Origin: Planctomycetota bacterium
Lineage (GTDB): Bacteria; Planctomycetota; Phycisphaerae; Sedimentisphaerales; Anaerohalosphaeraceae
Direction of reading: 5' to 3'
Length of the DNA stretch: 64,000 nucleotides
Assembly (NCBI GenBank): GCA_019456225.1
Contig: VRUI01000009.1
Coordinates: forward strand, 1-64,000
Both the position numbers and the translations under genes were made by a program. Shown piece after piece: positions 28,824-37,332 of this stretch (its first letter is position 1; every line of letters starts with the position of its first letter). Under the pieces are notes generated by a model. The model was given only the letters and a program-made list of their open reading frames with translations. It searched no databases and had not been told where the DNA came from.

Positions 28824-30542
28824 TTATTCCGGCAGTGTGACCGTAAATTTCGTCCCACAGTCTACTTGCGACTCTAACTGTATATCACCATTGTGCCTGT
28901 CGATAATCCGTCTGACAATTGTCAGTCCGAGCCCTTCACCTTCTACCGGTCCGGTGGGGTCGAGCCGCTGATATATCCCAAATACTTTATTCTCGTGATT
29001 TGCCGCAATGCCTATGCCATTGTCCTCGACATAATAAACACTCTTGTCGCCTGCCCTCTCACCGTTGATTTTTATTACCCCTTTTCTTTTGGGATCGAGG
29101 TATTTGATCGCATTGTCAATAAGATTTGCAAACACCTGTGTCACCTGATCCTCGTCACCGGTGCAATCCGGCAAATCCCCATAAACGACCTCAGCACCAA
29201 CACTGTCCGTTCTAAATTTAACCGTATCGCCGATCTGGGAAATAATCTTGTCCATATCTATCTTCTTGAAATCCACATCGCAAGTCCCGATCCTGGAAAC
29301 TCGCAAAAGACCGTCGATCAGCTTTGACATCCTGTCGGTACTGGAACCAATAAAACCGAGGGCTTCGGGGATATCTTCTGTAAGAACAGGCATGATTTGC
29401 TTTTTAAGGTCTTCATCAATCTCAAGTTTCTCGATGAAATTAGCGATCTGCTCACAGCCCTCGGTAAGGGCACAGCTGAATCCGTTAATATTAACCAGCG
29501 GGGATCTCAGGTCATGCGATGAAATATAAACAATGCTTTGTAACTCGTCATTCTTTGCGGCAAGAGTTCTGGATAAATCCTGGTATTTGATCTTGCTGGT
29601 TTTAAGGGCCTGTTCTTTTGCGAGCAATTGCTGATTTGATGCATCAAGCTGCTGGTTAGATGCCCTCAACTGCTGTTCATTTGCCTTTAATTGCTGATTA
29701 GAAGCATCAAGCTGTTGGTTGGCCGCTCTTAACTGCTGTTCGTTTGCCAGTAGCTGCTGGTTAGATGCGTCAAGCTGCTGGTTAGCCGCCCTCAACTGCT
29801 GTTCGTTTGCCAGTAGCTGCTGGTTAGATGCGTCAAGCTGCTGATTTGAAGCATCAAGCTGCTGGTTAGCCGCTCGCAACTTGATCTCATCTCGAAGCTG
29901 AGCAAGTAAAAGCTTGCGTAATATCACACCAACAATAACAAATACCGCCAGACAAAGACCGATCAGTAAAACCTGAGTAGTCTGAAAAATTTTCAGTTTC
30001 TCAGCTATCAAAGCCTGAAGTTCGGTTTCAACATCATCGGCTAATTTTATAAAATCTTTGAAAATCGCATCATACTGCTGGTCGATCTCACTTCCTATAC
30101 CGGCCTGATCTTTCATCTCCCATCGCTTTTCAGTGATCTCTCTAAACTCGGCGATCTTTTCGCGGACAAGTTTGATGTGATCGCGCAACTGGGCATCTTT
30201 CAGAGGAATGAATTTACCTTCCGCGCTTTCACCGCCTTCAAGCATCGCCTTTGCATACCAGTCGGAATTATCGATGTGCTCAAAGGAACCTTTCAATAAT
30301 TCCGGATGATCACCACTGATGACCTCCTCAAACCACAGGTGCCCTGTCGTAGCTTCCAGCTTAATCTCCATAGCCGCATCGATCAGCGGCGTATAAACCG
30401 CCGTCATGTGCCTGCCCATAAAAAGGATAAAGATCATAGAGGTGACAATAACAATTGTGACAAAACCCAGCAGTAAATACATTTTCCGTATAACTGCCGA
30501 CTTTTTCTTCCCCAGTTGTTCACGAAAATCGTCTTTTGCCAT
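28824..30542 (-). CDS. Membrane sensor histidine kinase with heptad-repeat coiled coil
   Basis: About 572 residues from ATG 30542 (GGGAG upstream; the longer frame needs TTG). Two TM helices (MYLLLGFVTIVIVTSMIFI and VLLIGLCLAVFVIVGVIL) flank an about 130-residue extracytoplasmic sensor with no recognised fold. A long coiled coil of near-identical heptads of the type NQQLDAS / EQQLRAA / NQQLLAN follows. HisKA with His in ISSHDLRSPLVNI; HATPase with DNAIKYLD, VEDNGIGIA and GEGLGLTIV. Autophosphorylates and passes phosphate to an unknown regulator. Last gene of the minus-strand cluster with CheD. The heptads are also repeated at DNA level. Confidence 0.93.
   Translation of the reverse strand: MAKDDFREQLGKKKSAVIRKMYLLLGFVTIVIVTSMIFILFMGRHMTAVYTPLIDAAMEIKLEATTGHLWFEEVISGDHPELLKGSFEHIDNSDWYAKAMLEGGESAEGKFIPLKDAQLRDHIKLVREKIAEFREITEKRWEMKDQAGIGSEIDQQYDAIFKDFIKLADDVETELQALIAEKLKIFQTTQVLLIGLCLAVFVIVGVILRKLLLAQLRDEIKLRAANQQLDASNQQLDASNQQLLANEQQLRAANQQLDASNQQLLANEQQLRAANQQLDASNQQLKANEQQLRASNQQLDASNQQLLAKEQALKTSKIKYQDLSRTLAAKNDELQSIVYISSHDLRSPLVNINGFSCALTEGCEQIANFIEKLEIDEDLKKQIMPVLTEDIPEALGFIGSSTDRMSKLIDGLLRVSRIGTCDVDFKKIDMDKIISQIGDTVKFRTDSVGAEVVYGDLPDCTGDEDQVTQVFANLIDNAIKYLDPKRKGVIKINGERAGDKSVYYVEDNGIGIAANHENKVFGIYQRLDPTGPVEGEGLGLTIVRRIIDRHNGDIQLESQVDCGTKFTVTLPE
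29620..29880 (-). repeat. In-frame 21-bp tandem repeats encoding heptads
   Basis: About a dozen 21-bp units within the kinase gene, with near-identical copies such as those of ctgctggttagatgc. They encode heptads with Leu at the d position. Repeat-number change by slippage would preserve the frame. Confidence 0.8.
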
Positions 30543-30637
30543 AATACAAGCTCCCAACTTTCTGTTTTAAGGTTGCAGGTTTTCGCACTAATAATCTTGC
30601 CAGTTAAGCATCGCGAAAACCTGACAAACATCAGGAT

Positions 30638-31132
30638 TTACATGTTCATATTCCCAGGCTGCCACAAAAAAGTTTCCCTGCCGTCACCCTCTGTATAGCT
30701 GACCTTTCCGCTGGCAACATCCATCATAACACTTTTGCGTTTGATCCCGCCGAGAACCGAAGCTCTGACTGGAATATTTCTTTCTTTCATTATCCCGGTG
30801 ATCGATTCGATGTTAGACTGGCAAATACTGTCGTCTTCCTTCTCAAGAACATTGCCCCCGCCGACGAGGCAAACCTCGATGTCACCGAGGTCAACTCCAA
30901 AGCCTTCCAGGATACCGAGCAGTTCATCAACAGCGTCTTCGGCATACCTGGTCTTTTCTTTGGTTGCTCCACTCGCCCTGCCCGGAAGCATAATATGAGC
31001 TATCGCACCAGCCCGGTCGCGAAAACTGTAAGCAACAACGGCAATACACGAACCGATTGCGATAGAACGCAAAACCACAGAATCCCTGCTGCCCTTAACA
31101 TCACCCGTATTTACATCTATCGTTTTATTCAT
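30638..31132 (-). CDS. cheD: Chemoreceptor glutamine deamidase CheD
   Basis: About 164 residues from ATG 31132 (an upstream GTG at 31138 is possible). Catalytic Cys in IAIGSCIAVV, His in IAHIMLPGRA and Thr-containing SVLGGIKRKSVMMDV. CheD deamidates receptor glutamines and modulates CheC in chemotaxis. No other che gene is in the window, so here it may serve the neighbouring histidine kinase, 95 bp downstream, or remote receptors. Starts about 10 bp after the membrane-protein gene. Confidence 0.9.
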   Translation of the reverse strand: MNKTIDVNTGDVKGSRDSVVLRSIAIGSCIAVVAYSFRDRAGAIAHIMLPGRASGATKEKTRYAEDAVDELLGILEGFGVDLGDIEVCLVGGGNVLEKEDDSICQSNIESITGIMKERNIPVRASVLGGIKRKSVMMDVASGKVSYTEGDGRETFLWQPGNMNM

Positions 31133-31147
31133 AAACACAAAAAGGAA

Positions 31148-31738
31148 TTACTCCTTGCTGTCACCCTTTAATCGACTTACAGCTTTTACTATAACTGCCG
31201 CAACGATACCGGAAAGCGAACCGAAGAACAGGTATAAAAGCGCCCTTGACATCATACCGTCGGCGCCGAAAAGATTATGCGGAGAAATACCCGCCGGAAG
31301 AAACATCCGCTTAACCAGGCAGATAAGATTGGCCAATCCGCCGGCAACTGCGAGCAGAAGGATCATGGAAAATAACGAAACCTTGTTCTTCTCGATATAA
31401 TTTGCGACCACGTCAAGAACTCCACCGGCAACGGCGATCAATGGAAAACCGATAAGCCCGCCTGCAAGATTTGCTCCAAGCGAATACGCCGTCATCGCCG
31501 CGAACATTCCGCCTGCTGAAGTGCCGATCTTTGCACCGGTGCGAAACCTTGCGATAAGAAGCGGCGTCATCCACATAAAAGCTTTATGCCCGGACCAACC
31601 CAGATTCAGCTTTATGCAGGCGATAAACAAACCCGAAAATATTCCGACGGATATACAGACAAGCGTCTTTTTAAACTGGTCGCTGTGAACTAAACCGGCA
31701 GCATTACTTTTTTTTGCGGTCGACTGGGATCCAGACAT
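31148..31738 (-). CDS. Integral membrane protein of unknown function
   Basis: About 196 residues from ATG 31738, which overlaps the TiaS-like gene; a TTG at 31759 is an alternative. Four to five hydrophobic helices are visible (LVCISVGIFSGLFIACI, AGGLIGFPLIAVAGGVLDVV, LFSMILLLAVAGGLANLICL, ALLYLFFGSLSGIVAAVIV). Small Gly/Ala-rich residues in the helices give a transporter-like look. No family was recognised. It is embedded in a tight operon with a TiaS-like protein and CheD. Confidence 0.7.
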   Translation of the reverse strand: MSGSQSTAKKSNAAGLVHSDQFKKTLVCISVGIFSGLFIACIKLNLGWSGHKAFMWMTPLLIARFRTGAKIGTSAGGMFAAMTAYSLGANLAGGLIGFPLIAVAGGVLDVVANYIEKNKVSLFSMILLLAVAGGLANLICLVKRMFLPAGISPHNLFGADGMMSRALLYLFFGSLSGIVAAVIVKAVSRLKGDSKE

Positions 31739-32414
31739 TTTCTTTTTCACTCCATTCAACTTTTAACACGGCTTTACCATTTTTCAGGCCGGGTCTCGCC
31801 CAGCCGAGCGTATCACAAACAGCATCATCAAGCGGCTCATGTAAGCAGCCTGCATACTCGATCTCGACCCCGATATCCGAAAGGTCGGCTTTACTTACCC
31901 GTTGCGGAAGATCGCGAAGTCCCGGCATATCAATAAACCGTCCGTCATTACCGCCGGCCCTGAGCCCTACAGAGCCAAGAGCGCCGATAACACCCTGGCA
32001 ATTCCCGCCAAGGCCGTACAGTTTCACACCGCCGCTTTTTGCTATTTTAAACGAATCTGCGATCTTGACCACTATTTTTTGTGCGGTTTTGCCAAATTCT
32101 GTAATTTCGGCGTTTACATCGTCACAATATGCGATGCAAACACCCGGATCGGACCCTTCGGCCGAGATATCGGCGATATAGTCGAATACGAAATCAACCG
32201 CCTCGATCCCCCCGGCCCGCGAAACACCAATACACGCCCCGCTGTTATGAGAGGTATAAGGAATCGCATCGTCAACCAGAAACTGATGCCGGGTAACACC
32301 ACGCGACTGAAAACCCATACCAACAAGAACCCCGCAAAGCTTACGCGCAATATGCCCGGTCCCCGGACTGTCCAGGTTATCAGTATCATCAATACCAATC
32401 AAAATAGTTCGCAT
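31704..32414 (-). CDS. TiaS-like protein (DUF1743-type domain)
   Basis: About 236 residues from ATG 32414 with AGGTG upstream. The N-terminal motif IGIDDTDNLDSPGTGHIA is the signature of the archaeal tRNA(Ile2) agmatinylcytidine synthase family. The later domains of full TiaS (zinc ribbon and OB fold) are absent: the protein ends after a 236-residue catalytic-like region. Bacteria use TilS/lysidine for this codon, so another activity, or a different nucleic-acid or nucleotide substrate, is likely (inference). It lies between the pseudopilin-like and membrane-protein genes, and its last 35 bp overlap the latter. Confidence 0.7.
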   Translation of the reverse strand: MRTILIGIDDTDNLDSPGTGHIARKLCGVLVGMGFQSRGVTRHQFLVDDAIPYTSHNSGACIGVSRAGGIEAVDFVFDYIADISAEGSDPGVCIAYCDDVNAEITEFGKTAQKIVVKIADSFKIAKSGGVKLYGLGGNCQGVIGALGSVGLRAGGNDGRFIDMPGLRDLPQRVSKADLSDIGVEIEYAGCLHEPLDDAVCDTLGWARPGLKNGKAVLKVEWSEKENVWIPVDRKKK

Positions 32415-32442
32415 AATCACCTAATCGCTAATTGCCAATCGC

Positions 32443-33039
32443 TTATCGAAACATCTCCTTCGGGCCTTCTTTCACCATATGCACCGAACCGTCAAGTGTC
32501 GCATAATTGACACCTTTTTTATGCCACCTGTGTGCTGTAGGAATACCAGAAAACCAGGCATCACTAAAAACCAGAGTCTCACCGTTCATTGAATCCGTTA
32601 TTTCTCTTGACCAGGGTATGTCTTTGCGAAGAAACTTGCTCAAGTATGACAGTGTTGCTCTTTCGCTGTAGGAAAAGTAAAAATAGCCAATATTGCCGGC
32701 GGCCAAATTCTCCGGCGAAAACTTAAGCTCATCCTTTTTTTCACTTGGACAAAAATAAATCTTTTCATTGCTTATATATTTACCGCTCCTTAGTTTGTCG
32801 ATCAATAACGTATGCGGATTATGAAGCTTGCCGCTGACAGGCAATCTTGAGTTATAATCGTTAGCATACGCCCTGCAGCCCAGCAGCAGATTTTTCAGAT
32901 TACTCCTGCACACAATCAATCTGGACTGATCTTTTGCGCGCCCTGCCGCAGGGACAATTATAGCCAGCAAAAAGCTTATTATTGCAATTACAATCAATAA
33001 CTCTACCAATGTAAAACCTTTTTTAAAGCCTTTAGACAA
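32443..33039 (-). CDS. Pseudopilin-like protein with H-X9-DG motif
   Basis: 198 residues, TTG start with AGGAG about 10 nt upstream. The N-terminus carries the prepilin cleavage signature KKGFTLVELLIVIAIISFL followed by a hydrophobic helix, so it is a prepilin-peptidase substrate exported by a type II/IV-like system. The C-terminus HKKGVNYATLDG fits the H-X9-DG motif common in Planctomycetes and Lentisphaerae. It follows the dockerin-like gene with a 2-bp gap. Function unknown beyond surface or secretion roles. Confidence 0.85.
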   Translation of the reverse strand: MSKGFKKGFTLVELLIVIAIISFLLAIIVPAAGRAKDQSRLIVCRSNLKNLLLGCRAYANDYNSRLPVSGKLHNPHTLLIDKLRSGKYISNEKIYFCPSEKKDELKFSPENLAAGNIGYFYFSYSERATLSYLSKFLRKDIPWSREITDSMNGETLVFSDAWFSGIPTAHRWHKKGVNYATLDGSVHMVKEGPKEMFR

Positions 33040-33041
33040 TT

Positions 33042-33944
33042 CTATCTCACTCCTGTAAGCCAGTATTTGGACACTACAGCGAGATCTGCCAGATCCACCT
33101 TCAGATCTTTATTGAGATCGGCATCGATCGTAACGGCAAATGTTGAAACCTTTTTCCTGGTATTATTTGGATCTATAAATGCCCTGTTAGTGTGATAGAT
33201 TTCCGGACCACCGGTAGCAGGTGCCAGACCATAGACGCTGAAAACAACAGGTGCTTTCAAGGAACTAAATGAGTATTCAACATTTATCGTATTGCCATAT
33301 AGGGGATCACCTGCATAGCCCAAAGGATCGCCCATTCCGGATACCCCGTAAACCGTGACCATTGCACTTTCGTGTGCGTATGTAATAGTCTCGACATTCG
33401 GTTCCGTATCTGAATAGAAGCCGCTCGGCCTGCCGAAATCTCCATCATAAAAAGCAAAATGATTCGGGTCAAAAACGTAAGCAGGCTGGCCCTGCAAATT
33501 AAGGCTCATTGAAAAATCAGTTCCCAGATTATCGTCAGCGACTGCAGCCAAAATAAAAATATTTGTGAACCTGTTACTAGCGCCCGTATTTATAATAGAA
33601 AAACTGCCTGCCATATCCCTGGAAACCATATGACCTTCCATTATGCCCCCATGAATAAATTTCAACGCATTCATACCTCTGGCCTTACCATCTGCACTCT
33701 CTTCAAGAAATGAAATTTTATATGACTTGTCAATATCAATATCAGCCTGCCAGTTTACCGGATACAAATTCGGATCATCGCCATCGGCGTAATCAATCCA
33801 CCAGTTTTCTGTCAGTACATCCCAGGGCTTATCCCAATCAATCGGATCGGCCGCGCAAACACTGCAAAAAACCATCGTAAACACAAATAAACCGACAAAT
33901 AGCACTGATTTATTAGTTCTTGTCATCATAATTCCCTTTTTCAT
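33042..33944 (-). CDS. Secreted protein with C-terminal dockerin-like repeat
   Basis: 300 residues. The ATG at 33944 overlaps the stop of the regulator gene (TAATG), implying translational coupling; an internal ATG at 33929 with AAGGG upstream is the alternative. Signal peptide ending VCAADP. Beta-rich body with no recognised catalytic domain (AFYDGDFGRPSGFY; TVYGVSGMGDPLGYAG). The last 27 residues DADLNKDLKVDLADLAVVSKYWLTG are one dockerin-type half with a DxNxDxxxDxxD calcium loop. Likely a surface adhesion or binding protein. Confidence 0.75.
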   Translation of the reverse strand: MKKGIMMTRTNKSVLFVGLFVFTMVFCSVCAADPIDWDKPWDVLTENWWIDYADGDDPNLYPVNWQADIDIDKSYKISFLEESADGKARGMNALKFIHGGIMEGHMVSRDMAGSFSIINTGASNRFTNIFILAAVADDNLGTDFSMSLNLQGQPAYVFDPNHFAFYDGDFGRPSGFYSDTEPNVETITYAHESAMVTVYGVSGMGDPLGYAGDPLYGNTINVEYSFSSLKAPVVFSVYGLAPATGGPEIYHTNRAFIDPNNTRKKVSTFAVTIDADLNKDLKVDLADLAVVSKYWLTGVR

Positions 33945-34318
33945 TACTGTTTCAATTCAAAGTTTTCTAAATATTTACTGTAAGCAGTTTCGGCTGCATC
34001 TTCTACATCACGATGAAATTTCGAGTACGCTTCTACCCAGGCCTTACCCTGCTCCGTTAAATTGCTGTGACCGTGCGTTTTACCGCCCCGCGATTTGGTC
34101 ACCAGTGGGAATTTGAGACATTCTTCAGCGTTTTTCAGATTACCCCACGCCTTGCGGTAGCTTATTCCGAGCTTCTCGCAGGTCGATTTAAGCGATTCGG
34201 TTTTTTCAATAGCCTCAAGCAGCTGCCACTTGCCGTCACCAAACGAACTATCCGATTGTTCCGCCGATAACCACAGCTTCAGTCGCAGTCTAAGCCTTTT
34301 ATTACGAGATTTATCCAT
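33944..34318 (-). CDS. ModE-like winged-helix regulator without molybdate-binding domain
   Basis: 124 residues matching the N-terminal DNA-binding half of ModE: LRLKLWLSAEQ, GDGKWQLLEAIEKTESLKSTCEKLGISYRKAW (winged HTH, about 25-60) and RGGKTHGHSNLTEQG. The TOBE molybdate-binding domains of full ModE are missing, so it may sense something else or work with a partner. First gene of the seven-gene minus-strand cluster. A dyad with ModE-box geometry lies 71-94 bp upstream (34389-34412). Confidence 0.85.
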   Translation of the reverse strand: MDKSRNKRLRLRLKLWLSAEQSDSSFGDGKWQLLEAIEKTESLKSTCEKLGISYRKAWGNLKNAEECLKFPLVTKSRGGKTHGHSNLTEQGKAWVEAYSKFHRDVEDAAETAYSKYLENFELKQ

Positions 34319-34616
34319 TTCAAATTCCCAGGTTAATCTTCAATTAATCTTATCTATGCTCTGGAATACCTCTGTTATACCGCAAAGCCGATATGCTTGC
34401 TCAAACATATCGAAGTCCAAAAAAAAACACCTTAATCAGGAATTGATTGGTTTAATTCAGAAATCCATCCGGTTTAACACTCAAAACATCCATGTCCCGC
34501 CCGGAAAAACGGCGATATTACTGCAGATATCACCCCGACAGGTTTTGTAAATGTTAACATAAAAAACCTGTTTGTCACGTAGGAATTTCAAAAAAACTAA
34601 AATTATCAGCGGCTAG
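34319..34616. other. Intergenic region between regulator operon and ferredoxin
   Basis: Holds the upstream region of the minus-strand operon, including the dyad at 34389-34412 and a possible TATAAC -10 near 34371. No gene seen. The ferredoxin gene ends at 34617. Confidence 0.45.
34389..34412. promoter_or_regulatory. ModE-box-like dyad
   Basis: Perfect inverted repeat CGATAT-N12-ATATCG. The E. coli modA operator is, as I recall, CGTTAT-N12-ATAACG, so arm length and spacer match exactly. Located upstream of the ModE-like gene, where it would overlap its -35 region and suggests autorepression. Confidence 0.6.
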
Positions 34617-34808
34617 CTATTCCTCGTCTGTGAGAATAATGGCGTCGACAGGACAGTCATACGCAGCCTCTTCGACCTGCTCTATCAGCGTGGAAGGAAC
34701 CTTTTCGACCAGTGTAATGGCAATATCTTCACCCATCTCGAACACATCAGGACAGGTATCAACACAAACTCCGCAAGAAATACAGGTATCTTCGATTCGT
34801 ACAAACAT
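34617..34808 (-). CDS. Small [4Fe-4S] ferredoxin
   Basis: 63 residues. One cluster: CISCGVCVDTCPDVFEM gives CxxCxxCxxxCP and the C-terminal YDCPVDAI gives the remaining Cys-Pro. The spacing between Cys is C-x2-C-x2-C-x3-C, then a distant Cys; the second cluster of bacterial 2[4Fe-4S] types is missing. Electron carrier in the cytosol. No clear redox partner is adjacent. Downstream RNA genes are divergent. Confidence 0.9.
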   Translation of the reverse strand: MFVRIEDTCISCGVCVDTCPDVFEMGEDIAITLVEKVPSTLIEQVEEAAYDCPVDAIILTDEE

Positions 34809-34930
34809 AGCAAACCCCCAAAAAAGAACAGTAAATAGACGACCAATGCGGTCGCTATAAGCACATTAATAGAGATATCGGCAAATATTCAGCAAATATG
34901 AAAAGGTTTTTCTGGAAATTATCACGACAA

Positions 34931-34958
34931 TTGCTATACTACCAAGACTCAATAATAA
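34931..34958 (+). promoter_or_regulatory. Promoter for SRP RNA
   Basis: TTGCTA (34931-34936), 16-bp spacer, TAATAA (34953-34958). Predicted start about 34966, matching the first bases of the SRP RNA helix. Confidence 0.6.
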
Positions 34959-34966
34959 ATTGAAAT

Positions 34967-35069
34967 GGTCGGGTCCCATACAAGTCGGGCACGTGAATTT
35001 GGTCAGACGGGGAACCGAGCAGCCATAAGCGATCGCTCAGCTGTGTATGGTAAACCCGGCCACCTTTTT
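34967..35069 (+). ncRNA. ffs: Signal recognition particle RNA (small bacterial type)
   Basis: Long helix pairing ggtcgggtcccatac with gtatggtaaacccggccacc, enclosing domain IV: GGTCAG, then CGG-GGAA-CCG (GNRA-class tetraloop) and AGCAGCC, the conserved Ffh-binding site. A TTTTT run at 35065-35069 follows the stem. The RNA binds Ffh to target secreted and membrane proteins; its receptor FtsY is encoded at 62621-63544. Location just before dnaX is the same as in Bacillus (scr-dnaX-recR). Confidence 0.95.
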
Positions 35070-35098
35070 GAATGTATAATAGACATTAGGCATTTGTC

Positions 35099-36730
35099 AT
35101 GGCATATACTGTTTTAGCTCGGCGTTACCGTTCACAAACATTCGACGATGTTGTCGGACAGGATGCTGTTGCGCAGACTTTGCGTAATGCTATTGAGAGT
35201 GATCGAGTTGCTCATGCTTACCTGTTTAACGGTACTCGCGGGGTTGGTAAGACTACTATGGCCCGGGTTCTGGCAAAATCACTTAATTGCCTTGAGTTTG
35301 ACGCCCCGACGCTTACCCCCTGCTGCAAATGCGACAGCTGCGTAAACGTCAACACAGGCGAGGACCTTGACGTTATCGAGATCGATGGTGCCTCTAACAA
35401 CAGCGTTGACGATATCCGCGAACTCCGCCAGAATGCGATCTATCGCCCGGCTCGCTCAAGGTTTAAGATCTACATCATTGATGAAGTCCATATGCTAAGC
35501 CCTAATGCGTTTAACGCCCTGCTGAAGATCCTCGAAGAACCCCCTGAGCACGTAAAATTCATCTTCGCTACGACCGAACCAAACAAGATACTGCCGACAG
35601 TCCAGTCACGCTGCCAGCGATTTGACTTTAACAGCATCTCGCCGCCGATAGTCGGCGCTCAGCTGAAAAAAATTCTGAAAAGCGAAAAGATCAAGGCCGA
35701 CGACGATCTTATACTGCATTTATCAAGACTGGCCAACGGTTCGATGAGAGACGCTCTCAGCTTGCTCGACCAGCTCATCAGCACCGGCATAGAGCCGCTG
35801 ACTGTCGAACTGCTCGAAGAATTCCTCGGCGAACCGAACCGGGCAAAGATCTGCAACCTCCTCGACCGCATTTCTGAAAAGGACGCCGCCGAGGTGCTCA
35901 ATATAGTAGATTCACTGCTGAAAACCGGGCTGACCTGCATCCAGATCGCCGATTCGCTGATAAGCTGCATGCGTGATCTGATGGTCATCTCAGCCGCCGG
36001 CGACAGCAGCGAACTGCTGATGCTTACCGCCGACGAGAAAAAGGCAATGACCGCCGTCTCGCAGAAATTCGACATACCCGCCCTGATATTCAGCATTACA
36101 ACGCTGGAAAAACTCCGCTGGACGATCAAGAACAGCGAATCGGCAAGGGCATTGCTGGAAGCGTCGATGCTGAGACTTGCACTTAGCGAACACTTCCTCG
36201 GCGTCGAAAAGCTGATCAACCAACTCAAACAAAGCATCGCAAGGCCGACAGCAGCAGGAGCGGGGCAAGTAAAAAAAAAATTAACCGCTGAGCCGGCAAT
36301 TAACGATATACCTGCCGCCGTTGAGACGATAGCGGCAAGCGAACTGACCCTGGAATCAATAAATCAAAACTGGCCAACCATCGTCTCTACCGCAAAAGGG
36401 ATGACAGCCTCGATGCTCAAAAACGGCGTGCCGGCCCAATACACCGGCGGGACGCTTACGGTAAACTTCGAGCAGGAATTCAACAGGGTCGGCTGCCATG
36501 ACAGACATGATGAAATATGCAAAATTTTCAGGGCGGCGACGGGCGCATCGATAAAGATGAAATTCGAATTGCAAAACGGCGCCGATAAAGCACCGGCTGC
36601 TCCAGCCGGTAACAGGCCAATAAACTCAAGCAAACGCCAGGAAATCCTCGACGACCCCGACATTAAAACAATAATAGCAGGCCTGAACGCAACAGTATCG
36701 AGCATAGAACTGGCAAAAGAGGAACAATGA
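35099..36730 (+). CDS. dnaX: DNA polymerase III tau/gamma subunit
   Basis: 543 residues. Clamp-loader AAA+ ATPase: N-terminal YTVLARRYRSQTFDDVVGQ, Walker A GTRGVGKTTMAR, four-Cys zinc site CCKCDSCVN, Walker B IIDEVHML, and the SRC sensor loop PTVQSRCQRFDF. The C-terminal part is short compared with E. coli tau, as in many bacteria. It loads the sliding clamp and bridges polymerase and helicase. Its last four bases overlap the recR start (ATGA). No ybaB-like gene intervenes. Confidence 0.97.
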   Translation: MAYTVLARRYRSQTFDDVVGQDAVAQTLRNAIESDRVAHAYLFNGTRGVGKTTMARVLAKSLNCLEFDAPTLTPCCKCDSCVNVNTGEDLDVIEIDGASNNSVDDIRELRQNAIYRPARSRFKIYIIDEVHMLSPNAFNALLKILEEPPEHVKFIFATTEPNKILPTVQSRCQRFDFNSISPPIVGAQLKKILKSEKIKADDDLILHLSRLANGSMRDALSLLDQLISTGIEPLTVELLEEFLGEPNRAKICNLLDRISEKDAAEVLNIVDSLLKTGLTCIQIADSLISCMRDLMVISAAGDSSELLMLTADEKKAMTAVSQKFDIPALIFSITTLEKLRWTIKNSESARALLEASMLRLALSEHFLGVEKLINQLKQSIARPTAAGAGQVKKKLTAEPAINDIPAAVETIAASELTLESINQNWPTIVSTAKGMTASMLKNGVPAQYTGGTLTVNFEQEFNRVGCHDRHDEICKIFRAATGASIKMKFELQNGADKAPAAPAGNRPINSSKRQEILDDPDIKTIIAGLNATVSSIELAKEEQ

Positions 36731-37332
36731 ATCCAGCATATACAGACAGTTTGAACGAATTGATGGAACAGTTTGGCAAGCTTCCGGGTATCGGGCCCAA
36801 GACCGCCGAGCGGCTTGCTTTTCATGTTCTAAAGACCGATACGGATAAGGCTCTTAAGCTTGCCGCCGCTATCAGCAATGTTAAGAAGAATACCAGGGCA
36901 TGCACCGTTTGCTGCAATCTTGCCGAGAGTGAGCTTTGCAAGATATGCTCAGACGCCGGCCGTGACCGGTCGATAATCTGTATTGTCGAGCAGTCGAAGG
37001 ATATTATCAGCCTGGAAAAGACGGGGTTGTGCAAGTGGGTCTATCATGTTCTCGGCGGTCATATCGCACCGCTGGAAGGGGTCGAGCCATCGGACCTGAC
37101 GATAGACCAGCTGCTAAAACGCATCCGCACCGGCGAGGTCAAAGAGGTGATAATGGCGACGAACCCGAACATAGAGGGCGACGGAACTTCACTGTATATA
37201 AGCTCGCTGCTGCGATCACTGCCGGTGAAGATAACCCGCCTGGCGCGGGGGCTGCCGTCGGGATCAAATATCGAGTTTGCCAGCGGCAAGATACTGGCCG
37301 ACGCGATCATGGGGCGATCTACGCTGGAGTAG
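36727..37332 (+). CDS. recR: Recombination protein RecR
   Basis: 201 residues, ATG overlapping the dnaX stop. HhH motif LPGIGPKTAERLAF, four-Cys zinc finger CTVCCNLAESELCKIC, and Toprim domain with CIVEQSKDI and GVEPSDLTI. Works with RecF/RecO to load RecA at gaps. Translationally coupled to dnaX. Confidence 0.97.
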   Translation: MNPAYTDSLNELMEQFGKLPGIGPKTAERLAFHVLKTDTDKALKLAAAISNVKKNTRACTVCCNLAESELCKICSDAGRDRSIICIVEQSKDIISLEKTGLCKWVYHVLGGHIAPLEGVEPSDLTIDQLLKRIRTGEVKEVIMATNPNIEGDGTSLYISSLLRSLPVKITRLARGLPSGSNIEFASGKILADAIMGRSTLE

